From NCBI GenBank assembly GCA_018675395.1, contig JABGYE010000104.1:1-8520 (forward strand): a stretch of DNA of 8,520 nucleotides. The letters are read 5' to 3'. This document shows, one piece after another, positions 1 to 6,790 of the stretch; position 1 is the first letter of the stretch; each line of letters starts with the position of its first letter. The notes under the pieces are model-generated. The model was given only the letters and a program-made list of their open reading frames with translations. It made no database searches and was not told where the DNA came from. Source of the DNA: EC70 sp018675395. GTDB taxonomy: Bacteria; Verrucomicrobiota; Verrucomicrobiia; Verrucomicrobiales; DEV007. Made by a program: the position numbers and the translations under genes.

Positions 1-2
1 CA

Positions 3-737
3 AGAATTAATCCTAAAGAAGCCATTGACCGCCAGAAGCTCAGTTCAAGACTCGGTCTCCTGAGTCGTCTTAATCAATTTTCTGGGACAGGACCAGCAAT
101 AAATGATCTGGAACACTTTCAGGGCCTGGCAACTGACATGCTCATGAGCCCAGCAGTACGTAAGGCATTCGATCTTGATCTTGAACCTGATTCCGTCCAC
201 TCCAAATTCGGCAAACATATCTGCGGTCAAAGTATGTTGCTCGCAAGGCGCCTAATTGAAGCAAGAGTCCCCATCGTTACGGTTGCCTGCTCAGCTGGAG
301 ACCTTAACGGATCCAAGGGAGATCACTGGGATACACACGCCGATAACTTTAACCGATTAAAAAACACTATGCTCCCTGCGTTTGATAGGCCAGCTGCAGC
401 ATTACTCGATGATTTGAGCGAGCGAGGCATGCTTGATGATACATTGGTCGTGTTCCTCACTGAATTCGGTAGAACCCCAAAAATAAACGGCAGTGCCGGA
501 CGCGATCATTATCCTAGCTGTTATTCGATTGCACTCGCAGGTGCCGGTATTCGTGGAGGGCAAGTCTATGGTAAATCCGATAGGTCAGGTTCTGAGCCTG
601 CAGAAGATGCATGCGGCCCCGCCGATTTACATGCAACTATTTTCGAAGCGTTCGGCATCCATCATAAAACGACAATCACCGATCGCTTGGGTCGTCCCTT
701 GCCCATAAGTGATGGGAAGCCTCTGCCTCTTACTTGA
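3..737 (+). CDS. DUF1501 family protein, C-terminal part (5' end outside window)
   Basis: The reading frame is open from the first bases of the window to TGA at 735-737, giving 244 residues of a longer protein. A Met codon at 138 is internal, because the homologous-looking sequence continues upstream of it without a break. Motifs typical of DUF1501, a family distantly related to alkaline phosphatases and sulfatases, are present: HWDTH (visible residues 108-112), EFGRTP (154-159), GRDHYP (166-171), the GG turn at 185-186, DLHATIFEAFGI (209-220) and a closing RPLPI..G segment. DUF1501 proteins are usually exported and in PVC bacteria are commonly encoded beside DUF1549/DUF1553 cytochrome-like genes, which would lie upstream and cannot be seen here. 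Their reaction is not established; a hydrolase acting on phosphate or sulfate esters is the usual guess. The gene converges on the minus-strand operon and is probably not co-regulated with it. The family call is firm and the function is unknown. Confidence 0.9.
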   Translation, partial: RINPKEAIDRQKLSSRLGLLSRLNQFSGTGPAINDLEHFQGLATDMLMSPAVRKAFDLDLEPDSVHSKFGKHICGQSMLLARRLIEARVPIVTVACSAGDLNGSKGDHWDTHADNFNRLKNTMLPAFDRPAAALLDDLSERGMLDDTLVVFLTEFGRTPKINGSAGRDHYPSCYSIALAGAGIRGGQVYGKSDRSGSEPAEDACGPADLHATIFEAFGIHHKTTITDRLGRPLPISDGKPLPLT

Positions 738-745
738 TAGAGGCA
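724..745 (+). terminator. Stem-loop over the stop codon of the DUF1501 gene
   Basis: A perfect 7-bp inverted repeat, TGCCTCT (724-730) and AGAGGCA (739-745), encloses an 8-base loop that contains the TGA stop codon. No T-run follows, so this is not a classical intrinsic terminator. It may stabilise the 3' end of the message, help stop transcription, or be chance. The hairpin itself is seen directly; its role is inferred. Confidence 0.3.
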
Positions 746-784
746 CTCTACTCATAATACCTCTCAAGGAGATCGCATAATGGT

Positions 785-837
785 AAAAAAAAGATGCCCT
801 ACCATCCGATAGAAAAACTATCAAACGAAAGGGCATC
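785..837 (-). terminator. Intrinsic terminator of the minus-strand operon
   Basis: A perfect 8-bp stem is formed by GATGCCCT (793-800) and AGGGCATC (830-837). Inside it lies a second 5-bp stem, GATAG (808-812) with CTATC (818-822), closing a five-base loop of A; the two stems are separated by a symmetrical 7+7 internal loop. Eight A residues at 785-792 become a U-tract directly after the stem when read on the minus strand. This fits rho-independent termination about 85 bases past the stop codon of the cytochrome-propeller gene. On the plus strand no T-run follows, so it should act mainly in one direction. The nested, two-tier hairpin is less compact than usual. Confidence 0.75.
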
Positions 838-922
838 CAGCAGTGGGGTTATCTTAAATAATTAAACGATCAATATGAATGTAAAATGAACAACCACATT
901 AAATTATTCAAACCTAATCCGA

Positions 923-3601
923 CTACTGAGGTATTGATCTCAACGTAAAATACGCTCTGAGATTACTCTTCACTGGCAAGCCTGAAAAAATCCTCTGAGT
1001 TTCTTTGAACTGAATATGATAGATCCGGTCAAGCCAACGAGGTGATCCCTCAAATTCCTTTAAAATTAATTGAATGGACTTTCTATCAAGCGCTACGAAC
1101 ACCTCTTCAATCTTATCCTCGCGCCTATCATGTTCAGGAGAACCGTAGCGGCCAGTGTTCGTATAAAACCAAGAGTCAATCTTCACGAAGCTGATCAATT
1201 CATCCAAACTCAAATCCTTTGAGATCGGCTGAGTTAAATTTATCATGAACCCATTCTTAGCAGCTTTTACACTAAGGATGTCGGAGGCGATCGTTTTCTT
1301 ATCATAGATTATTCTCTGCAAGCTTCCTTGCTGACCTCCAAAAGCCCCCCAACCACGGCCAGTCTGACCAATCAGCAAACTCCCGTCAGGTAAAAACACA
1401 GGCCGCATTACCCCAGAAGCAAAAAAACGCGCAAAAGGGACAACACATCCTTGATCAACTCCCTCGACTTTTTCTACAACGACTCGAAATAAATTAGACA
1501 TTGTCTGGTCCCCAATGAACATCTGCCCGCCGTAAGATCCGAACTTTCCTCCTGTAGTGTCCCAAGTCGGATGCCCAGGAGAATTAGCGACTTTCCCATG
1601 TGGAAGCCACACAGCTCCTTTACGGATTTTATCTTTCCATTTATCAAACTTCAGCTCCGGAGAATCCGGCTTCATTTTTCCAGGAAGAGTGACAAGGCCT
1701 GATAGATGACCATAGAACTTACCTTCTTCAAGAGGCACTACCTTCGAAGAACCCACATATTCTCCCTGATTTTCAGCGTACCAAAGACGCCCTTCTGGAT
1801 CGACGCCAATCCCGGCAGGGCTCCTTAACCCATACGCATAAGGTATGAACTCACCCGAAGGTGTCACTTTGCATGCCCAGCCACGATAACCTCCCATCGA
1901 ACCCATGTATGGTCCTCCTGCTCTCCATGAAGTACGTTCATTCCCCCCATGAGATAAATTTAAGGTGAAATAGTAGTTCCCATCGTTATCACGGGCAGGG
2001 CCATGAGCATATTCGTGATAATTTGCATGGAACCCATAATCGTCGCAGACCGTCTCAAATTGATCTGCTCGTCCGTCTCCATTTGTATCACTGATCCGTG
2101 TCAGTTCTGGCTTCTGCATGACTACAAACTGATCACCTTTTCCATCCTCGATTGACACGCCTAGAGCCTCATAAGTGCCTTCCGCAAACAATGACCACTT
2201 ACCATTACGAATGCGCCAAATACCTGCTGACCTTGTTGCAACAACAATAGTCCCATCTTTTGCTACCGCAATTCCAGTAGGCTCGAACAACTGCTCTCTT
2301 CCATATAAGTCCTTAGGGAATTCCCAATTTTCAGATGAGTATCCAGCCGGCACTTCCATCTTTTGCCTACCCAATTTATCAGTATTTGTTTTGAGTGGCT
2401 GCTCGCTCCAATCCTCTTCCTTCCCGATAATGGGCCTTGCTATTAATCCTCCCGATAATTTTGCAGAGAACTTATAAGATTCTAATTCTTCTGCAGGGTC
2501 TAATATCCATTCATTCTCACCTAACTTACCTCCTTCAACTTTTAGGTCAGTGAGACCCGCTTTAGCTAATTTGAATTTTTGATTCTCTTTTAAAGATCCA
2601 CTAAGAACTAACTCAATCCTGCCATCATCAGTGAGATTCACAGATTGACTCATTTTGTTTTGACCGACACGAAAAACAAAGACAGGAGATCCTGTGGAGG
2701 AATCAATTCTGTGCCCCTTAAATTCAGCGTCTACAGAATCTAGCAATTCAAGGAAATCACGATCTTCCCAGAGCCACTTTTCAATGGCTGGATAATTCAA
2801 CACATCAGGCTCTTTAAATTCAAAATCAACGACATTTCCTGATTTGGTTACTGGCTGCAAAATGCCCCCACTCCGAACAAATACCCTATTCCCCTGGCCC
2901 CTGGAAGATCCTGGTCTGCCTCGACCTGACCGTTCTTGGGTAAGATTTAAAAATCCGCCCGCCCAAATATTACGTACTGACAATACTCGAGGATCAAAGG
3001 TATAGTTCATTCCATTTGGGAAACCAACATGAATAGCACGCCCGCTAGATTCACGGACAGGCGCTCGAACAACTCGGGTACGGTTTGTTACTAAAATCTC
3101 ATTCGGAATCTTTAATAAACTTTTCGGCTCCTCTTTGTTTTGTTGCTTAAGCTTAACAATAGAAGGCCCTGCTTGAGCCTTTGGTGAAAGGGTTCGTAAA
3201 AAATGCCATATATACTCAACTGACTGATCGGGAATCACTTCCTTCGCATACATTGGCATTATCTTTGGAAATGGATTCCCCCTAGTCGGACCAGATTCAG
3301 CAACCGCCAACACGTCCCAAGATTTACGCACTGAAGTCATGAAGTAATTCTTGTCAGCTTTTACCGTTACCTTTATTCCCGATGCAGCACTCACTACTTC
3401 ACGGTTCCTCGGATTAGTATGAAAAAGACCATACAAGTTTGGACCTGTCTTAAATGACTTGTCTGCCTTATCAATAGAATGACAGACTGTGCATCCGTAA
3501 GTTTCAAAAGCTTTTCTCCCTTCGACCACAGCATCAATCTCTTGCTGAGCAATGACTGGCAATGAAACAAAAAGGAAATAACCAAAAAGAAAAATTTTCA
3601 T
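923..3601 (-). CDS. Exported c-type cytochrome / beta-propeller fusion, putative periplasmic dehydrogenase
   Basis: This 892-residue protein begins with a signal peptide (MKIFLFGYFLFVSLPVIAQQ, likely cleaved near residue 20). The ATG at 3601 is chosen because an in-frame GTG at 3667 would put 22 extra residues before that signal. A class I cytochrome c domain follows (about 25-140), with haem motif CTVCH at 37-41 and a likely axial Met in IMPMY, probably Met115. A middle region (about 165-400) contains WAGGFLNL (213-220), which I recall from PVC-group propeller proteins, and an Arg/Gly-rich loop at 224-239. A beta-propeller resembling glucose/sorbosone dehydrogenases spans about 435-770, with a calcium-type motif DTNGDGRAD (505-513), and a small beta-domain ends the chain (about 775-892). 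The role is inferred: periplasmic oxidation of a sugar or other organic substrate with electrons passed to the fused haem. It is the last gene of the minus-strand run, 148 bases after the sulfatase stop, and ends at the terminator at 785-837. Substrate and cofactor are not evident. Confidence 0.85.
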   Translation of the reverse strand: MKIFLFGYFLFVSLPVIAQQEIDAVVEGRKAFETYGCTVCHSIDKADKSFKTGPNLYGLFHTNPRNREVVSAASGIKVTVKADKNYFMTSVRKSWDVLAVAESGPTRGNPFPKIMPMYAKEVIPDQSVEYIWHFLRTLSPKAQAGPSIVKLKQQNKEEPKSLLKIPNEILVTNRTRVVRAPVRESSGRAIHVGFPNGMNYTFDPRVLSVRNIWAGGFLNLTQERSGRGRPGSSRGQGNRVFVRSGGILQPVTKSGNVVDFEFKEPDVLNYPAIEKWLWEDRDFLELLDSVDAEFKGHRIDSSTGSPVFVFRVGQNKMSQSVNLTDDGRIELVLSGSLKENQKFKLAKAGLTDLKVEGGKLGENEWILDPAEELESYKFSAKLSGGLIARPIIGKEEDWSEQPLKTNTDKLGRQKMEVPAGYSSENWEFPKDLYGREQLFEPTGIAVAKDGTIVVATRSAGIWRIRNGKWSLFAEGTYEALGVSIEDGKGDQFVVMQKPELTRISDTNGDGRADQFETVCDDYGFHANYHEYAHGPARDNDGNYYFTLNLSHGGNERTSWRAGGPYMGSMGGYRGWACKVTPSGEFIPYAYGLRSPAGIGVDPEGRLWYAENQGEYVGSSKVVPLEEGKFYGHLSGLVTLPGKMKPDSPELKFDKWKDKIRKGAVWLPHGKVANSPGHPTWDTTGGKFGSYGGQMFIGDQTMSNLFRVVVEKVEGVDQGCVVPFARFFASGVMRPVFLPDGSLLIGQTGRGWGAFGGQQGSLQRIIYDKKTIASDILSVKAAKNGFMINLTQPISKDLSLDELISFVKIDSWFYTNTGRYGSPEHDRREDKIEEVFVALDRKSIQLILKEFEGSPRWLDRIYHIQFKETQRIFSGLPVKSNLRAYFTLRSIPQ

Positions 3602-3749
3602 AAAGTAGCGATTAAAGAAGATTATTAATTTAAATCTAATAATAAGACCTAAGGCCAAGACATGCACGATATTTTATTGAATTAACACGCTAAAAAAATA
3701 AGTTTCCCTCTTTAATTAATCGCCCTCCACTACCAGATAATCTCAATAT

Positions 3750-5141
3750 TTACTTTTTCTTGACTAACTTATCTCCGCTATCAGGCAGCATAGACTTGTG
3801 CCATTGAATGACCTGATCCTTCATCGAAGCAACAATTATATCATTCGTCTGAGCGAGATTTTCTTTTTCTCCTCTATCGTCCTCTAAATTATAGAGCTCA
3901 ACCTCTGAACCGTCATACTCACAGAGGAACTTCCATTTGCCCTTTCTCATTGCCAGATCGGGCAAGTCATTGTCACCATAAAAAGCATCCCTGTCCGGTG
4001 GCCTTCTAAAAAACAAAGCCGATTTTCTAGATTCAGAAGATTTGCCGAGCAAAACTTCAGGTAAAGACTCCCCATCAAATTGTATACCTTGTGGATTCTT
4101 TGTACCCGTAATTTGCAGTAAGGTAGGAACCAAATCTATAGTCGAAAAAACTGAGGTGCGGTTCACCTTACCTCTCTCCTTTATCATGCCTGGCCCCCAA
4201 GCAACTAAAGAAGAACGAATTCCCCCTTCATATAGGTGCGTCTTATATCCACGGAACGGACCTGACTGACCTGCCCCCTTCTCTGGTCCATTGTCAGAGC
4301 ACACCACAACAAGGGTGTTATTTCTTAGATTCTCCGAACCATTTATGTGATCAAATAGCTTTCCAAGTTGCCTATCCATTTCCTGTAAAACAGAAAAGTA
4401 AAGCTCTCGCTTTGTGCCCCCCCACTTGTCAACTGGAGGCCAAAAAGGGCTATGCACATCGTCCGGCCACAAATTGACATAAAATGGCTTTTCATCCTTC
4501 ACCGCCTTATCGATAAAAGGTATAGCCTCATCGACGAATCCCTGAGTGATTTTCGAACGTAGCATCCATCGCACCCCATCCCCTAATCGTTCAGCCTTAT
4601 CCCAAATTCGTCCAGGTTTGTCCTGCCCTGGCTTCAAGGTAAGGGGCAATAGTTTAGGTCCCATCCCTTCAAAATTAGTTAATGAATAATCAAAACCATA
4701 TTCTGTAATTGCAGGAGCATCATCCACGTCTCGTTGCCCGCCCATATGCCACTTTCCAAAGTGCCCCGTTAAGTACCCTGATTTTTTGAGCGAACGGGCA
4801 AGCATCGGAGCTTTCGGACTCAACCATTGTGCCATGCCTCTACTCTGATTCTGTTTTCTATGGGCAAGATAAGAGGTGATCCTCCATCTCTGCGGGTATT
4901 GACCAGTAGAAATAGCAACTCTAGAAGGTGAGCATATTGGAGAATTCACATAAAACTGCTCAAATCGGACCCCTTCTTGCGCCAACTTGTCTATGTTAGG
5001 GGTCTTGGCAAGTTCATTACCAAAACAAGAAAAGTCACCCCATCCCATATCATCTATAAAAACAACGACGACATTGGGTCTGGCGCCTTTGGCCCAAGGG
5101 ACAAGCAACAAATAAAGAGCTGTAAATAGAATGGATTTCAC
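3750..5141 (-). CDS. Exported Cys-type sulfatase (arylsulfatase / GalNAc-6-sulfatase-like)
   Basis: This 463-residue type I sulfatase hydrolyses a sulfate ester, probably on a glycan, in the periplasm or outside the cell. A signal peptide occupies about residues 1-19 (hydrophobic LFTALYLLLVPWAKG, cleaved near Gly-Ala). The active-site set is complete: metal-binding Asp30-Asp31 in DDMGWGD, CSPSR at 70-74 whose Cys70 would be converted to formylglycine, Lys130 and His132 in GKWHMG, His230 in DDVHSPF, Asp283-Asn284 in SDNG, and Lys300 in RGYKTHLYEGG. The C-terminal subdomain carries MRKGKWKFL and ELYNLEDD..EKENLA (398-430). The start is GTG at 5139-5141, preceded by a weak AGGT 11 bases upstream; no better in-frame start fits the signal peptide. 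It lies 64 bases after the upstream sulfatase stop, so co-transcription is likely. The maturing enzyme, an FGE or anaerobic SME, is not in the window. Family is certain; the substrate cannot be read from the sequence. Confidence 0.94.
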   Translation of the reverse strand: MKSILFTALYLLLVPWAKGARPNVVVVFIDDMGWGDFSCFGNELAKTPNIDKLAQEGVRFEQFYVNSPICSPSRVAISTGQYPQRWRITSYLAHRKQNQSRGMAQWLSPKAPMLARSLKKSGYLTGHFGKWHMGGQRDVDDAPAITEYGFDYSLTNFEGMGPKLLPLTLKPGQDKPGRIWDKAERLGDGVRWMLRSKITQGFVDEAIPFIDKAVKDEKPFYVNLWPDDVHSPFWPPVDKWGGTKRELYFSVLQEMDRQLGKLFDHINGSENLRNNTLVVVCSDNGPEKGAGQSGPFRGYKTHLYEGGIRSSLVAWGPGMIKERGKVNRTSVFSTIDLVPTLLQITGTKNPQGIQFDGESLPEVLLGKSSESRKSALFFRRPPDRDAFYGDNDLPDLAMRKGKWKFLCEYDGSEVELYNLEDDRGEKENLAQTNDIIVASMKDQVIQWHKSMLPDSGDKLVKKK

Positions 5142-5205
5142 AAATTTATGTTACCTACGTTTTTTATGTATAAATGATCGTAATTCCATATTAACTAACG
5201 ATTAC

Positions 5206-6666
5206 CTACCGGGATGGCGGAACGTAAAGATGGTTACCCTTTCGCGCAGCCGACAACGCTTCCTGAGTATCTTGAGGCGAACCAGGATCACCTTGAGACC
5301 GCATCCAATGATCTAGTTCCCGGCTCAGCCTCTGCTTTATTTCAGCATAATTCTCGGCCTCAGCCAAATTATTCAATTCATAAGGATCCTTCTCAGTATG
5401 ATAAAGCTGTTCAAATGGTCTGTGCATGTAGCGCTTTACTAGCTCATACGTATTGGCATTACTCGACGCCTCTCTCACCCAAGTTGCCCAGTAAGGATTA
5501 TTCAATTCTCCCTTACCAGTCCATCCCATAAGATGTTTCTCAATGTAAATCTCTTGTGATTTAAGGTTACGCAAATAACGAAAAGCACCATCACTTACAG
5601 TCCTAACTGGGTAAGAAGGCCCTTCAGGCAGATTATTATGCAAGCCATACACATAACGTCTATGTGTTTTCTTCTTTCCCTTTAGGACCGGCAAAAAGCT
5701 CTTTCCGTCAAAACCATTACTAGGAACATCTGCGCCCGTCACATCAATAAGTGTAGGCAAAATATCAGCATATTGAACCAGAGCATCACTTCGCTTACCA
5801 GCATCAACAACTCCTGGCCAACGGGCAACTAAAGCCGTATGCACTCCAGTATCCCAATTCGTCCACTTACAACCAGGAAACTGAGACCCCTGTTCAGATG
5901 TAAAGAGAACGAGAGTATCAGAAGCATGCCCACTTTTATCCAATGCTTTTAAAATATCACCGACCTGCATATCCATGTATGTAATCTCAGCCAAGTACCG
6001 ACTGAAAGCTTCTCGGGTCTTTTTTGTGTCTGCAATATTTGGAGGCAAAATAATCTTTTCAGGAGGATATTTTGAAGAATCCCCCATCACCCAAGGAACG
6101 TGAGGTTCAACTAATGCTACGACTAAACAAAAGCTCTCTTTAGTATCAGCTGACATGAACTTAGAAATACCTTCAAGACTATGCGGCCGAGTCGGATTAC
6201 GGACACAATTCACATCAAACCCTTGCACCTTACTGAACGGATAAACTGACGCTGGCTTCACGTGAACCTTACCTGAAAGGCCAACTCTATATCCGAGCCC
6301 TCTAAGATAGTGAGGGACACTCTTAATGCTCGGCCGACTACTAGAATGGTTCCACGCGCAACCATTGCTCATAGGATATTTACCCGTAAAGAGTTCCGAA
6401 CGACAAGGCTGACACATTGCCTCAGCTAAGTAAGCTCGCTCAAAGAGCAAACCCTCACTTGCCAACTTATTAATGTTTGGAGTCTTTGCGTTCTTTCCCC
6501 CATATAACGGCAAATCATTGTAGGTACAATCATCAGCCATAATAATTAACACATTAGGTGGCTTAGAAGAATTCCTAGTATCGTCTTGACCCGCAATCAT
6601 TAGATCAGCAGAAAAAAATGACAAAACTACTCCAATGACTAAAACCATAGAAAACCTTGGGATCAT
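5206..6666 (-). CDS. Exported Cys-type sulfatase with Glu-Gln metal-site variant (sulfamidase-like)
   Basis: This 486-residue sulfatase is numbered from the ATG at 6666. That start gives a normal signal peptide (MIPRF then a hydrophobic stretch, cleaved near IAG at about 24-26). An upstream in-frame ATG at 6708 would add 14 residues including Asp and Glu ahead of the signal; neither ATG has a properly spaced Shine-Dalgarno. Conserved features are Asp45-Asp46 in MADD, CQPCR at 85-89 (Cys85 to formylglycine, followed by the expected TG), Lys133 and His135 in SGKVH, and His189 in EPHVPW. At the position where sulfatases usually have Asp-Asn or Asp-His, this protein has Glu258-Gln259 (SEQG), followed by Lys267. 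The overall pattern recalls heparan N-sulfatase-like bacterial sulfatases. The C-terminal part ends in EQLYHTEKDPYELNNLAE (419-436) and a polar tail. It is the first gene of the minus-strand unit and differs markedly from the second sulfatase, which suggests a different bond or sugar position as target. Confidence 0.92.
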   Translation of the reverse strand: MIPRFSMVLVIGVVLSFFSADLMIAGQDDTRNSSKPPNVLIIMADDCTYNDLPLYGGKNAKTPNINKLASEGLLFERAYLAEAMCQPCRSELFTGKYPMSNGCAWNHSSSRPSIKSVPHYLRGLGYRVGLSGKVHVKPASVYPFSKVQGFDVNCVRNPTRPHSLEGISKFMSADTKESFCLVVALVEPHVPWVMGDSSKYPPEKIILPPNIADTKKTREAFSRYLAEITYMDMQVGDILKALDKSGHASDTLVLFTSEQGSQFPGCKWTNWDTGVHTALVARWPGVVDAGKRSDALVQYADILPTLIDVTGADVPSNGFDGKSFLPVLKGKKKTHRRYVYGLHNNLPEGPSYPVRTVSDGAFRYLRNLKSQEIYIEKHLMGWTGKGELNNPYWATWVREASSNANTYELVKRYMHRPFEQLYHTEKDPYELNNLAEAENYAEIKQRLSRELDHWMRSQGDPGSPQDTQEALSAARKGNHLYVPPSR

Positions 6667-6790
6667 CTCCAAAACATTAGATTGAGAAGTAAATGAATCA
6701 AGGAACATGACGAATCAAAAATATGAGCACTTCTATCCTTACTGATTCGACTTGACCAAAATCACTGTGGAAGTTTCGATAATTCAATAC
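6667..6790. promoter_or_regulatory. Divergent control region between sulfatase operon and propeller/helix gene
   Basis: This 124-base stretch separates the two favoured start codons, so promoters in both directions must lie here or just inside the genes. On the plus strand TTGACC (6752-6757) resembles a -35 box and GATAAT (6778-6783) a -10 box, but their 20-base spacing is too long for a typical sigma-70 promoter. If GATAAT is used, transcription would begin at or next to the ATG at 6791, giving a leaderless message. On the minus strand only weak matches are seen. No individual promoter is certain. Confidence 0.35.
6709..6751. repeat. Imperfect inverted repeat in divergent region, possible operator
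   Basis: GACGAATCA at 6709-6717 and TGATTCGAC at 6743-6751 are inverted copies matching at 8 of 9 positions, separated by 25 bases. A related TGAATCA lies at 6694-6700. The arms sit midway between the divergent genes, where a regulator of both could bind. With only nine bases per arm, chance is a real alternative. Confidence 0.22.

Noticed and set aside
2175..2477. Open frame of 100 codons on the plus strand
   Set aside because: It overlaps the propeller part of the cytochrome fusion in antisense and shows no domain or credible ribosome binding site.
3602..3667. GTG start 22 codons upstream for the cytochrome-propeller gene
   Set aside because: It would bury the signal peptide inside the chain behind a second hydrophobic stretch; the ATG at 3601 directly precedes a textbook signal sequence.
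3602..3749. Internal promoter in the 148-base gap before the cytochrome-propeller gene
   Set aside because: A TTGAGA-like box near 3741 has no well-spaced -10 partner. An internal promoter remains possible but is not supported enough to list.
5151..5209. Direct repeat TTACCTAC at 5151-5158 and 5202-5209
   Set aside because: Eight bases twice in 60 with one copy overlapping a stop codon is plausibly chance, and no symmetry or function is visible.
5214..5531. Open frame of 105 codons on the plus strand
   Set aside because: It lies wholly antisense to the conserved C-terminal half of the first sulfatase and its translation has no recognisable domain or signal.
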